Shown here: positions 1 to 8,157 of the stretch, piece after piece
Layout of the letters: every line of letters begins with the position of its first letter
Position numbering within the stretch: the first letter of the stretch is position 1
Assembly: GCA_965267775.1 (NCBI GenBank)
Contig: OZ254140.1
Location: 248,001-312,000 of the forward strand
Source of the DNA: Planktophila sp965267775
GTDB taxonomy: Bacteria; Actinomycetota; Actinomycetes; Nanopelagicales; Nanopelagicaceae
Reading direction: 5' to 3'
Length of the DNA stretch: 64,000 nt
Translations under genes and position numbers: made by a program
The notes under the pieces: model-generated
Told to the model about the DNA's origin: nothing
The model's database searches: none
What the model saw: the letters and a program-made list of their open reading frames with translations, nothing else

Positions 1-206
1 CATGTTTTCCATTTGATCTAGTTACAAATAAATATTGTTCAAGCATATATATAAGAGCTAATTCGGAAAAAGATGGCGTTGTCTATGACTGGGCAAATGA
101 CACCGCAAGCGGAATAAGTCCCGGAACTATCGTTAAAATGATATTGCAGTACTCACATAGCGTTTCAGGAACGTCTTCATATTTCACCGAAGTCGAATGC
201 ACTTGA
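1..206 (+). CDS. 3' end of an unrecognised protein (partial)
   Basis: One frame is open from the left window edge (first whole codon at base 3) to a TGA at 204-206, giving about 67 C-terminal residues. The other two forward frames meet stops within the first 20 bases or so. The peptide begins CFPFDLVTNKYCSS and contains SEKDGVVYDWAND and ends TEVECT. It has three cysteines and many Ser/Thr/Gly, which would suit a secreted protein, but I recognise no family. Its base composition looks more AT-rich than the genes that follow. It ends 25 bases from the convergent argF stop. Reality as a gene is inferred only from the open frame and plausible residue composition. Confidence 0.45.
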   Translation, partial: CFPFDLVTNKYCSSIYIRANSEKDGVVYDWANDTASGISPGTIVKMILQYSHSVSGTSSYFTEVECT

Positions 207-230
207 AATTGAGAATCGAATACAGAGCTA

Positions 231-1169
231 CTAATTTCCTTTGAGCTCGCCACGAGTTAAGTGGTAGAGCAGCGCCTGAATAGTTGTGCGACGGTGATAT
301 GCCTCGCGCCAAATAACTGACTTAGGGCCATCAATGACTGATGCTGCAACTTCCTCGCCACGGTGTGCAGGAAGGCAGTGCATGAAAATTGAATCTTCAG
401 CGGTCAGTGACATCAATCGATCATCGATTGCAAATGGTGAGAGAGCTGCAAACTTCTCTGCGCGCTCTGCCTCTGGATCACCCATCGACATCCACACATC
501 TGTGTAGAGAACGCTTGCATCCTTAGCTGCTGCCTCTGGATCATTTGTCACTTCGATAGTGGCGCCGCTCTTAAGAGCAATCTCCTTTGCGCGTGCGATT
601 ACCGCTGCATCTGGTGCAAATTTTCCTGAAGGAGTTGCTGCAACTACATGAGCACCCATGATTGCACCCATGATTAACCAAGCGTGTGTCATGTTATTTC
701 CATCGCCGAGATATACGAACTTGCGTCCGCTGATATCGCTTCCAAAGTTTTCGCGAATAGTTACCCAGTCAGCAAGTAGCTGAGTTGGGTGATCATCATC
801 AGTAAGGCCATTAATTATCGGAATTGTTGAATTTGCACCGAGCTCATCTACATCTGCCTGTGCATAGGTGCGAATAATCATTGCATCGCAGAAACCGCTG
901 ATGATGCGCGCTGTATCAGCAATGGTCTCGCCGCGACCAAGTTGAAGCTCATCTCCACGGATGAAGATGGGAGTCCCACCTAGATGGGCAACTGCAGTCT
1001 CTGATGCCAGGCGTGTACGTGTTGAAGGCTTTGTCATATAGATAGCGACAGATTTGTTGCTCAACGCGGTATTGGCGCGGAGTGGCTGGGCGGCGAAATC
1101 GCTCGCCGTAGCCAAGAGGAGTTCTACATCTTCACGTGAGAGATGATCAGTTCTTAATAAATCCTTCAT
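231..1169 (-). CDS. argF: Ornithine carbamoyltransferase
   Basis: Transfers the carbamoyl group of carbamoyl phosphate to ornithine to make citrulline in cytoplasmic arginine synthesis. The 312-residue product has the carbamoyl-phosphate loop STRTR near residue 50, the HPTQ segment (DDDHPTQLLAD) and the ornithine-site HCLPAHRGEEV near residue 267, all diagnostic of OTCases rather than aspartate carbamoyltransferases. A GTG lies one codon upstream of the ATG, but the ATG at 1169 is chosen because a TAGAAT hexamer ends exactly 6 nt before it and no Shine-Dalgarno is present, so a leaderless start fits. It stands alone, divergent from the DUF3039 gene; no other arg biosynthesis gene is in the window. 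Confidence 0.95.
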   Translation of the reverse strand: MKDLLRTDHLSREDVELLLATASDFAAQPLRANTALSNKSVAIYMTKPSTRTRLASETAVAHLGGTPIFIRGDELQLGRGETIADTARIISGFCDAMIIRTYAQADVDELGANSTIPIINGLTDDDHPTQLLADWVTIRENFGSDISGRKFVYLGDGNNMTHAWLIMGAIMGAHVVAATPSGKFAPDAAVIARAKEIALKSGATIEVTNDPEAAAKDASVLYTDVWMSMGDPEAERAEKFAALSPFAIDDRLMSLTAEDSIFMHCLPAHRGEEVAASVIDGPKSVIWREAYHRRTTIQALLYHLTRGELKGN

Positions 1170-1175
1170 CACAGA

Positions 1176-1181
1176 ATTCTA
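1176..1181 (-). promoter_or_regulatory. Leaderless -10 hexamer of argF
   Basis: On the minus strand TAGAAT is followed by the 6-nt spacer TCTGTG and then the argF ATG. There is no purine-rich ribosome site between them, so transcription should begin at or beside the A of the ATG. It decides the ATG at 1169 over the GTG just before it. Confidence 0.65.
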
Positions 1182-1227
1182 CCCGTCTGATGCCAAGCCT
1201 TTCGCAGAGTTATTTGGCGCCCCCGAC

Positions 1228-1233
1228 TATCCT
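1228..1233 (+). promoter_or_regulatory. Leaderless -10 hexamer of the DUF3039 gene
   Basis: TATCCT, 6-nt spacer TTCCGC, then ATG at 1240. Divergent from the argF promoter across a 70-bp gap; no Shine-Dalgarno. Confidence 0.6.
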
Positions 1234-1239
1234 TTCCGC

Positions 1240-1530
1240 ATGGGTCTATTCACGCGCGAAGATAAAGGCATCGGGATCAGCACAGATACCGATACCTTGA
1301 CGCGTACCGAGACGAACCCCGATCTGCAAGAAGATGATGGTGGCCACGATCGCTTCGCCCACTACATCAAGAAAGAGAAGATTGTTGAGTCTGCGGTAAC
1401 GGGAAAATCGGTTCGAGCGCTCTGCGGCAAGAAGTGGGTCCCATCTCGTGACCCTTCAAAGTATCCAGTCTGTCCAATGTGTAAAGAGATCTTCGAGGGC
1501 CTTCGACCTGGCCCTGAAGATAATGAGTAA
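1240..1530 (+). CDS. DUF3039 family protein, small zinc-ribbon-like
   Basis: A 96-residue cytoplasmic protein with an acidic N-terminal part and a conserved C-terminal block. The block holds HYIKKEKI, then ALCGKKWVPSRDP and YPVCPMCKEIF. The His, the single Cys and the CxxC pair look like a zinc-binding set. This matches the actinobacterial DUF3039 family, whose function is not known. It is the first gene of a forward run and is followed after 10 bases by the GH18 gene. Translation start is set by the leaderless promoter directly upstream. Confidence 0.8.
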   Translation: MGLFTREDKGIGISTDTDTLTRTETNPDLQEDDGGHDRFAHYIKKEKIVESAVTGKSVRALCGKKWVPSRDPSKYPVCPMCKEIFEGLRPGPEDNE

Positions 1531-1540
1531 GTAAGAAGAG

Positions 1541-3331
1541 ATGAAACTTCCTCGCTTTATTGCGCCACTACTCGCTCTTACATTATTAGCAGGTGTAGTG
1601 GCTGCTCCATCATCGAGTGCAGATAATCCTCCACGAAAGATCCTTACCGGTTGGATTCCTTATTATTCTATTAAGACTTCTCTCCCCGCCGCGATTAATA
1701 ATGCAGATCTGATTAAAGAGGTCATGCCTTTTTGGTACACACTCAAATTTGATGGGAAGAACCAGAAGGCAGTTGTCACCGATCTCTACACACCTGCAAA
1801 TCCAAGTGTTCCAATGGCGCAGACGGTAGGCGCGCTTCGTAACGCAGGATTTTCATTGATTCCAACCATTACAGATGGCACAGCAAAAGATGTGCTCGCT
1901 GGACTTCTAGCAAAGCCTGCAGCACGCACCCAAATTGTCGAGGCAATTACCGCGATGGTGGTGTCAAATAATTATGACGGAATCGATCTTGATTTCGAAG
2001 GCTTTGCATTTGTCGATAGCAATGCGACATGGAGCAAGACTGCGCCGCTATGGACTGCCTTTATCAAAGAACTCAGCACCTCACTTCACGCGCAGAAGAA
2101 AGTTCTCTCAGTTTCAACACCATATGTCCTCGATCCAAAGGGTGCTCAAAAGGGTTACTACGTTTATGCATGGGCTGCTATTGCGCCACATATCGATCGC
2201 CTTCGAATCATGACCTATGACTATTCGGTTGCAAAGGTCGGGCCGCTCGGACCAATTTCATGGACAGAGCGCACACTTCAATATGCCGTCTCTGTAATGC
2301 CTGCATCGAAGGTATTTATCGGTATTGCAGGTTACGGACGAGATTGGGTGACCGCAGTAAGCGGCGTGTGTCCGGCAAACGTTGCATCAGTTATTAAGGG
2401 CGGCGCAAAAGCAGCAACTTTTGTAATGCGCGATGCTCAGACCCTGGCCGCTTCATACGGCGTAACGCCTGTATTTAATGAGCAATATGGAGAGATGACC
2501 TTTAGCTATCAAAAGGTTTATAACGGCACTACAGCTGCTGGCCTTGCAACATCATGTACTGCGCAGAGAACAGCGTGGTATCAAGATGCAAAGGCATTCG
2601 CACTTCGCGCAGCCTTGGTAGATAAATATCGTCTCGGCGGTATCGCAGAGTGGACCCTTGGAATGGAAGAGCCACTCGCACTCGAGGGAATTCGCAACGT
2701 CGCTAAGGCGATAGCACCAGATCAAGTAACGGCGTCTCTCACTGTCGATAAGAGCGCAATTGAGTATGGCGACCCAATTTCAGTTACGGGAACATTTAAT
2801 ATTAAAGATAAGTCTCCGCTAGTGAATGTTTTCGTTCGGATTGAAGGAAAGTCAGCGGGGGATTCAACTTGGAGATTACTTACCACCGCAACGACTGATG
2901 CAACAGGTAAATTTACAAAGCCGCTTCTCATTGGAAAAGCGACAACTATTCGCGCTTACTCCGAAGGTACATGGGAACGGGGCGAAGGAATTTCCAATGA
3001 ATCTTCAATTGCAGTATCTCGCCTCATCTTTGTGAGCGCTCCTGCATCAGTAAAGAAGAGCGATTCATTTACCGTCACCGGTTCAGTACGTCCACGTTCT
3101 GCTGGAACATTCATCCAAATTGAAAAGCTCGTGGCCGGTAAGTGGCAAACTGTTGGTTCAGTCCTTACTACCGATGCTCAAGGTGGATTTGTTCTGCCAA
3201 TTGCTGCGCAACCTAAGGGCGTAATCACCTTACGTGTGAGCGCTGCTGCGGAAGCGCTTTGGCCAATTGCAACCTCTGCGCCTTTCTCAATTCTTATCCG
3301 TGGCGTCGGTAGCTCCGAATTGGTTAAATAA
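1541..3331 (+). CDS. Secreted GH18-family glycoside hydrolase with C-terminal beta-sandwich domains
   Basis: A 596-residue exported protein. The N-terminus (PRFIAPLLALTLLAGVVAAP) is a signal peptide with cleavage near residue 26. Residues about 34-395 form a glycosyl hydrolase 18 barrel of the YdhD/chitinase-like kind. The catalytic motif DGIDLDFE is complete (DxxDxDxE, acid Glu near 153), as are the barrel strands RIMTYDYS and GIAEWTLGMEE. Two all-beta, Ig-like segments follow (about 400-490 and 495-590). Substrate is probably an N-acetylglucosamine polymer such as chitin or peptidoglycan; which one cannot be told from sequence. It ends 4 bases before clpS. Confidence 0.85.
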   Translation: MKLPRFIAPLLALTLLAGVVAAPSSSADNPPRKILTGWIPYYSIKTSLPAAINNADLIKEVMPFWYTLKFDGKNQKAVVTDLYTPANPSVPMAQTVGALRNAGFSLIPTITDGTAKDVLAGLLAKPAARTQIVEAITAMVVSNNYDGIDLDFEGFAFVDSNATWSKTAPLWTAFIKELSTSLHAQKKVLSVSTPYVLDPKGAQKGYYVYAWAAIAPHIDRLRIMTYDYSVAKVGPLGPISWTERTLQYAVSVMPASKVFIGIAGYGRDWVTAVSGVCPANVASVIKGGAKAATFVMRDAQTLAASYGVTPVFNEQYGEMTFSYQKVYNGTTAAGLATSCTAQRTAWYQDAKAFALRAALVDKYRLGGIAEWTLGMEEPLALEGIRNVAKAIAPDQVTASLTVDKSAIEYGDPISVTGTFNIKDKSPLVNVFVRIEGKSAGDSTWRLLTTATTDATGKFTKPLLIGKATTIRAYSEGTWERGEGISNESSIAVSRLIFVSAPASVKKSDSFTVTGSVRPRSAGTFIQIEKLVAGKWQTVGSVLTTDAQGGFVLPIAAQPKGVITLRVSAAAEALWPIATSAPFSILIRGVGSSELVK

Positions 3332-3335
3332 ATCC

Positions 3336-3629
3336 ATGGCCAAATTAGCTGATGCCCTCGAAGAAGAACTCAAGGCAATCTTCTCTGGCGATACGCCGTG
3401 GGTCACCATCGTCTGGGACGATCCTGTAAATCTTCAGAGCTATGTGACATATGTATTTATGGAGCTCTTTGGTTACTCCAAGGCAAAAGCGACCGAATTA
3501 ATGTTGCAGGTTCACAATGATGGCAAGGCGATAGTTTCAACAGGAAGCCGTGAAGAGATGGAGCATGATGTTGCTCGCCTCCATGAATACGGACTTTGGG
3601 CAACGCTCCAGCGCGGGGATCAGATTTAA
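3336..3629 (+). CDS. clpS: ClpS, ATP-dependent Clp protease adaptor
   Basis: Adaptor that hands N-degron substrates to ClpAP/ClpCP. The 97-residue product carries the family core WDDPVNLQSYVTYVF (the DPVN loop that meets the Clp N-domain), AKATELMLQVHNDGKA and EEMEHDVARLHEYGL. An in-frame reading from 3267 would overlap the GH18 gene, so the ATG at 3336, just after the GH18 stop, is preferred. The stop overlaps the next start by one base (TAATG), indicating translational coupling. The clpS-DUF2017-mec-cysO order is the one seen in mycobacteria. Confidence 0.93.
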   Translation: MAKLADALEEELKAIFSGDTPWVTIVWDDPVNLQSYVTYVFMELFGYSKAKATELMLQVHNDGKAIVSTGSREEMEHDVARLHEYGLWATLQRGDQI

Positions 3630-4189
3630 TGGCTGCTACAGAGGGCTTTAAGCGCCATGGCGCCCATTCTTATGTGGCCACCTTTGATGAGACAGAGAAA
3701 GAGGTCATCCTCAATCTCGTTGAGCAAATTATCGAACTTCTTGCGGAGCGAGTAGATCACGGACATGAAGACCCTCTTGCCGCAATGGTGGGCATTACAT
3801 CTCATGATTCTCCACCTGAGGATGATGTCCTTCATCGATTACTTCCCAATGCATATGCCGATGATGTCGATGCAGCTGAATTTCGCCGCTACACAGAATC
3901 AACTCTTCGCGGAAAGAAGCAAGCGCATGCAATGTCAATCCGCATGTTGCTTAAGAGCTCGCCAGAGGGGGATATTGAACTCGATCACCAAGGCGCCAAT
4001 GATTGGCTAGGAGGCCTTAACGATATTCGCCTCGCACTTGGTGTGCGCCTCAAAATCGAAAATAACAATTACGAGCATCTCGAACTACTTGCCCCAGATG
4101 ATCCACTTCGTGGTGTCTACGCCGTATACAGCTGGCTCGGATGGCTACAAGAGACGTTATTGAGCGCTCTCATGGATGAAGTGGAATAA
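3629..4189 (+). CDS. DUF2017 domain protein
   Basis: A 186-residue acidic, soluble protein of the DUF2017 family, which regularly follows clpS in Actinobacteria; its role is unknown. Visible landmarks are FDETEKEVILNLVEQIIELL at the N-terminus, a central EDDVLHRLLPNAY stretch and a C-terminal GVYAVYSWLGWLQETLLSAL helix. It is coupled to clpS through a TAATG overlap. The TAA stop at 4187-4189 is also the beginning of the -10 hexamer of the following mec gene. Confidence 0.85.
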   Translation: MAATEGFKRHGAHSYVATFDETEKEVILNLVEQIIELLAERVDHGHEDPLAAMVGITSHDSPPEDDVLHRLLPNAYADDVDAAEFRRYTESTLRGKKQAHAMSIRMLLKSSPEGDIELDHQGANDWLGGLNDIRLALGVRLKIENNNYEHLELLAPDDPLRGVYAVYSWLGWLQETLLSALMDEVE

Positions 4190-4192
4190 GAT
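4187..4192 (+). promoter_or_regulatory. Leaderless -10 hexamer of mec, sharing the upstream stop codon
   Basis: TAAGAT, spacer TTACTT (6 nt), then ATG at 4199. The first three bases are the stop codon of the DUF2017 gene. No Shine-Dalgarno is present. Confidence 0.6.
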
Positions 4193-4198
4193 TTACTT

Positions 4199-4615
4199 AT
4201 GGCTCTCACAATTTCGCGCGCAATCGTCGATGCAATTCTTGAACAATCACGAGTCGAATATCCTGATGAATGTTGCGGCGTAATTCTTGGTCCCGTTGGC
4301 GCCGATACTCCTGTGCGCCATAAGCCGATGATCAATGCTGCCCACTCACCAACGTTCTATGAATTTGAGCCAAAAGATCTCCTTGCGCTCTATCGTGAGG
4401 TTGATGATAAAGATGAAGAGATTGTCGTTATTTATCACTCTCATACCGAGACCGAGGCATATCCATCTCGCACTGATATCGCCTATGCAGGTGAGCCTGG
4501 AGCGCATTATGTATTGGTCTCTACACGCGAAGAGATTGCACCTGCAACTGAATTCCGCTCATATCGAATCATCGGTGGCGTTGTAACTGAGGAAGAAGTT
4601 TCAATTACCGAATAA
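4199..4615 (+). CDS. mec: JAMM/MPN metallopeptidase of the Mec+ type (CysO-cysteine hydrolase)
   Basis: A 138-residue zinc peptidase. The JAMM site is intact: Glu24 (DECCGVILG), His80 and His82 (YHSH), Ser90 and Asp93 (PSRTD), matching HxHx7SxxD. In Mycobacterium tuberculosis the homologue Mec+ frees cysteine from the C-terminus of the sulfur carrier CysO. The next two genes here are cysO and cysM, so the same role is inferred. Such enzymes can also trim C-terminal residues from a ubiquitin-like carrier, which may matter because CysO here ends in extra residues after Gly-Gly. It has its own leaderless promoter. Confidence 0.88.
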   Translation: MALTISRAIVDAILEQSRVEYPDECCGVILGPVGADTPVRHKPMINAAHSPTFYEFEPKDLLALYREVDDKDEEIVVIYHSHTETEAYPSRTDIAYAGEPGAHYVLVSTREEIAPATEFRSYRIIGGVVTEEEVSITE

Positions 4616-4628
4616 GGCCGATTTTCGC

Positions 4629-4634
4629 CATAAT
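4629..4634 (+). promoter_or_regulatory. Possible leaderless -10 hexamer of cysO
   Basis: CATAAT, spacer ACGGCT (6 nt), then ATG at 4641. It keeps the spacing of the other leaderless promoters here but has C instead of T at the first base, so it is weaker evidence. Confidence 0.4.
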
Positions 4635-4640
4635 ACGGCT

Positions 4641-4919
4641 ATGTCTATTGAAGTCCGCATCCCAACAATCCTTCGTCCATATACAAAGGACGAAAAATCA
4701 GTCGAAGCAGATGGTTCAACTCTCTCTGCACTCATTACAGACCTCGATTCAAAGTATGCAGGACTCGGTGAGCGCCTCCTCGAAAATGGTGCACTCCGTC
4801 GCTTCATCAATATCTATATCAATGATGAAGATGTTCGCTTCCTTGGCGGCCTTGAAGCTCCACTTAAGGATGGCGATTCAGTAACAATTCTGCCTGCAGT
4901 AGCCGGTGGCAGTAACTAA
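4641..4919 (+). CDS. cysO: CysO, ubiquitin-like sulfur carrier protein
   Basis: A 92-residue MoaD/ThiS-fold protein. As a thiocarboxylate on its C-terminal glycine it supplies sulfide to CysM for cysteine synthesis. The fold markers are IEVRIPTILRPY at the N-terminus, FINIYINDEDVRFLGG in the middle and the terminal DGDSVTILPAVAGG. The chain does not stop at Gly89-Gly90 but continues with Ser-Asn, so two residues must be removed before the glycine can be activated; the adjacent JAMM enzyme is the obvious candidate. Seven bases separate it from cysM. Confidence 0.9.
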   Translation: MSIEVRIPTILRPYTKDEKSVEADGSTLSALITDLDSKYAGLGERLLENGALRRFINIYINDEDVRFLGGLEAPLKDGDSVTILPAVAGGSN

Positions 4920-4925
4920 ATCTTT

Positions 4926-5876
4926 ATGGCGCGCTATGACTCACTCGCAGCATCAGTAGGTAATACACCGCTGATTGGTCTGCCGCGTCTATCGCCAGCA
5001 CCAAACGTTCGCCTCTGGGCGAAGATGGAGGATCGCAACCCAACTGGTTCGATTAAAGATCGCACTGCAATCTCCATGGTTGATGAGGCCGAGAAGAGTG
5101 GTCTCCTCAAGCCAGGTGCAACAATTCTTGAACCAACATCAGGCAACACAGGTATCTCACTCGCGATGGCGGCAAAGGTTCGCGGATATAAGTTGATCTG
5201 CGTTATGCCAGAGAACACCAGCCCAGAACGTCGTCAGCTTCTTGAGATGTGGGGCGCTCAAATAATTTCCTCTCCTGCCGCAGGAGGCTCAAACGAAGCT
5301 GTTCGTGTTGCAAAAGAGATTGCTGCGCAGAACCCAGATTATGTTTTCCTCTATCAATATGGAAACCCTGCCAACTCACTCGCGCACTACAACGGCACTG
5401 GTCCAGAAATTCTTAAAGATCTACCAACGATCACACACTTTGTTGCAGGACTTGGAACAACAGGTACTTTGATGGGCGCAGGACAATACTTGCGCGAAAA
5501 TAAGCCAGATGTTCAGATCATCGCTGCAGAGCCTCGCTACGGTGAACTCGTCTACGGATTACGCAATATCGATGAAGGTTTTGTTCCAGAACTTTACGAT
5601 GCCTCTGTTTTAACTCGACGCTTCTCAGTAGGTGCAGAAGATTCAGTCAAGCGCGTGCGCGAACTTCTCCATGTTGAAGGAATCTTTGCTGGAATCTCAA
5701 CTGGTGCCATTTTGCATGCAGCAATTGCTATGGGAAATGAAGCAATACGTGATGGCCGCGATGCAGATATTGCATTTATCGTCTGTGATGGAGGCTGGAA
5801 GTACCTTTCAACAGGCGTTTACGGCAGCGATGTCGATGAAGCCACTGAGGGCCTCGACGGCACTCTTTGGGCGTAA
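4926..5876 (+). CDS. cysM: CysM, PLP-dependent cysteine synthase (CysO-dependent type)
   Basis: A 316-residue fold-type II PLP enzyme of the cysteine synthase family. The Schiff-base lysine is Lys44 in NPTGSIKDRTA, the phosphate/substrate loop is PTSGNTG and the PLP-phosphate glycine turn is GLGTTGT. In M. tuberculosis the homologue uses O-phosphoserine and CysO thiocarboxylate. The adjoining mec and cysO genes make that substrate pair likely here, but the sequence alone cannot exclude O-acetylserine. Start is the ATG just after cysO. Confidence 0.92.
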   Translation: MARYDSLAASVGNTPLIGLPRLSPAPNVRLWAKMEDRNPTGSIKDRTAISMVDEAEKSGLLKPGATILEPTSGNTGISLAMAAKVRGYKLICVMPENTSPERRQLLEMWGAQIISSPAAGGSNEAVRVAKEIAAQNPDYVFLYQYGNPANSLAHYNGTGPEILKDLPTITHFVAGLGTTGTLMGAGQYLRENKPDVQIIAAEPRYGELVYGLRNIDEGFVPELYDASVLTRRFSVGAEDSVKRVRELLHVEGIFAGISTGAILHAAIAMGNEAIRDGRDADIAFIVCDGGWKYLSTGVYGSDVDEATEGLDGTLWA

Positions 5877-5914
5877 TTCGTAACGTCAATTCTCTATTTC
5901 AACTCATCACCTCG

Positions 5915-5920
5915 TACGAT
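5915..5920 (+). promoter_or_regulatory. Leaderless -10 hexamer of murI
   Basis: TACGAT, spacer TAGCCC (6 nt), then ATG at 5927, without a Shine-Dalgarno. Confidence 0.65.
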
Positions 5921-5926
5921 TAGCCC

Positions 5927-6724
5927 ATGAGCAACGCACCTATCGGAATCTTCGATTCTGGCGTTGGCGGATTAACAGTTGCTCGAGCGATTCTTGATCA
6001 ACTTCCCAATGAATCAGTTCTCTATATCGGCGATACAGCTCGCGGTCCATATGGGCCTCGTCCGCTCGCTGAGGTACGCGACTTCTCACTTGAGACCCTC
6101 GATTTTCTCGTAGAGCAGGGCGTTAAGGCACTTGTCATCGCCTGTAATACTGCAAGCGCGGCGATGCTACGCGATGCACGTGAGCGTTACTCAGTTCCAG
6201 TAATTGAAGTTATTCAGCCTGCAGTTCGACGCGCAGTTGCTGCAACTCGAACTGGCAAGATTGGCGTTATTGGAACCCGCGCCACAATCGATTCACAGGC
6301 ATACCTCGATGCATTCGCTGCTGCACCACAATTACAAATCACATCAACAGCATGTCCAAAGTTTGTTGAGTATGTAGAGCGCGGAGAAACTTCTGGTGAG
6401 GCAATCACAGATGTCGCCCGTGAATATCTTGCTCCAATGATCGAGGCAGATATCGATACCTTGGTTCTTGGATGCACTCACTACCCACTCTTAACTGGCG
6501 TTATCTCATATGTAATGGGCAATGGGGTTTCACTTGTCTCAAGCGCTGAAGAGACAGCGAAAGATCTTTACCGCGTATTAGTTGAAGGTTCGCTTTTACG
6601 TGGCGCCGATGCTCCAGCACCGACACATCGATTCCTGGCAACAGGTGATGCAAAGGCTTTTGAAGGACTTGCACGTCGCTTCTTAGGCCCAGAAGTTGGC
6701 TCTGTCCAACATCAAGATCTCTAA
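5927..6724 (+). CDS. murI: Glutamate racemase
   Basis: Makes D-glutamate for peptidoglycan. The 265-residue product has the N-terminal GIFDSGVGGLTV with Asp/Ser of the active site, and the two catalytic cysteines in ACNTAS and GCTHYP. Length is typical. It has its own leaderless promoter and precedes rph, as in other Actinobacteria, where the neighbours are conserved by position rather than pathway. Confidence 0.95.
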   Translation: MSNAPIGIFDSGVGGLTVARAILDQLPNESVLYIGDTARGPYGPRPLAEVRDFSLETLDFLVEQGVKALVIACNTASAAMLRDARERYSVPVIEVIQPAVRRAVAATRTGKIGVIGTRATIDSQAYLDAFAAAPQLQITSTACPKFVEYVERGETSGEAITDVAREYLAPMIEADIDTLVLGCTHYPLLTGVISYVMGNGVSLVSSAEETAKDLYRVLVEGSLLRGADAPAPTHRFLATGDAKAFEGLARRFLGPEVGSVQHQDL

Positions 6725-6762
6725 TTTATATTTCAAATAATCGCCCTAATCGGAGGAAAACC

Positions 6763-7488
6763 ATGGCACGTAATGACGGACGCTCAGTAGATCAACTACG
6801 CGATATCAAGATCACTCGTGGATGGCTAGATCATGCAGAAGGTTCTGTACTTGTTGAGTTTGGAAAGACTCGAGTCCTCTGTGTCGCATCATTTACACCA
6901 GGAGTACCTCGTTGGCTCAAGGACAGCGGTACCGGTTGGGTGACATCGGAGTATTCAATGCTTCCACGCGCTACACACACACGTTCTGATCGCGAATCAG
7001 TAAAGGGCAAGCTCGGTGGTCGCACACAAGAAATCTCACGACTTATTGGCCGCTCACTTCGTGGCATCGTTGATATGAAAGAGCTCGGCGAAAATACAAT
7101 TGTTATCGATTGCGATGTATTGCAAGCAGATGGCGGAACACGAACAGCGGCAATCACTGGTGCTTATGTTGCACTTGCAGATGCAATCTCATGGGCGCAG
7201 AAGCAGGGCCATGTTAAGGCCGGCGCAAAGCCACTTGCAGATTCTGTTGCAGCAATTTCAGTGGGTATTATCGATGGAGTTCCAATGCTTGATCTCTGCT
7301 ATGAAGAAGATGTTCGCGCTGAGACAGATATGAATGTTGTCTGCGCTGGTGATGGCCGCTTCATTGAAGTACAGGGCACTGCCGAGGGTGCACCATTTGA
7401 TCGCACGCTTCTCGATTCACTTCTTGATCTTGCAGTCGCTGGAACTCAGACCCTTACAGAGTTGCAGAAGAAGGCGCTTAACGCGTGA
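6763..7488 (+). CDS. rph: Ribonuclease PH
   Basis: Phosphorolytic 3'-5' exoribonuclease that trims tRNA 3' ends. The 241 residues carry GKTRVLCVASF, the Arg-rich loop SDRESVKGKLGGRTQEISRL, IDCDVLQADGGTRTAAITGA and VQGTAEGAPF, all standard for the family. A good Shine-Dalgarno (GGAGG) lies 6 nt before the ATG, in contrast to the leaderless genes around it. Its TGA overlaps the GTG start of rdgB (GTGA), so the two are co-translated. Confidence 0.95.
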   Translation: MARNDGRSVDQLRDIKITRGWLDHAEGSVLVEFGKTRVLCVASFTPGVPRWLKDSGTGWVTSEYSMLPRATHTRSDRESVKGKLGGRTQEISRLIGRSLRGIVDMKELGENTIVIDCDVLQADGGTRTAAITGAYVALADAISWAQKQGHVKAGAKPLADSVAAISVGIIDGVPMLDLCYEEDVRAETDMNVVCAGDGRFIEVQGTAEGAPFDRTLLDSLLDLAVAGTQTLTELQKKALNA

Positions 7489-8102
7489 GCCATAAGCTCC
7501 TCTTAGCAACACGCAATCAAGGAAAGATTGTTGAATTCCGCAGAATCCTCGATGCAATTGCACCTGGAGAAATCGAACTCGTTGGGCTCGATCAATTTCC
7601 AGATTTGCATGATGTTGATGAGACGGGTTCAACTTTTCAAGAGAATGCTCTCTTAAAGGCTCGGGAAATGTCCGAGGCGACAGGTCTACCTGCAATTGCA
7701 GATGACAGCGGACTCTGTGTCGATGCGCTCAATGGTGATCCCGGAATCTTCTCTGCTCGTTGGGCGGGAGAGCATGGCAATGACAGAGCTAACCTTGAGA
7801 AAGTCCTCGATCAATTGAAGGATATTTCGGATGAGAATCGCACCGGCTACTTCATCTGCGTCGCAGCGCTCTATCTTCCGGATGGTCGCACCCATTGCGA
7901 GGAGGGGCGATTCCTCGGCAGAATCCTTCACTCACCTGTAGGTGAGAATGGTTTTGGCTATGACCCAATCTTCCAGCCTGAAGGGCTCACCATCTCTAGC
8001 GCTCAAATGAGCTCTGAGGAGAAGGACGCTATGAGCCACCGGGGCAAGGCGCTGCGAGCGATCGCCCCGCATGTGATGAAGGCCTTGAAAACCCTAGGCT
8101 AA
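7485..8102 (+). CDS. rdgB: dITP/XTP pyrophosphatase (RdgB/HAM1)
   Basis: Hydrolyses non-canonical purine triphosphates (dITP, XTP), keeping them out of nucleic acids. The 205-residue product begins LLLATRNQGKIVEF and contains the acidic site LPAIADDSGLCVDALNG, GENGFGYDPIF and the C-terminal MSHRGKALRAIA. The start is GTG overlapping the rph stop. The rph-rdgB pairing is the normal actinobacterial arrangement. Confidence 0.95.
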   Translation: MSHKLLLATRNQGKIVEFRRILDAIAPGEIELVGLDQFPDLHDVDETGSTFQENALLKAREMSEATGLPAIADDSGLCVDALNGDPGIFSARWAGEHGNDRANLEKVLDQLKDISDENRTGYFICVAALYLPDGRTHCEEGRFLGRILHSPVGENGFGYDPIFQPEGLTISSAQMSSEEKDAMSHRGKALRAIAPHVMKALKTLG

Positions 8103-8157
8103 ACTTTTCCCATACGTCGAGCAGTTCACTGTTAAGGCGCAACCCGAGGAGATAAAC

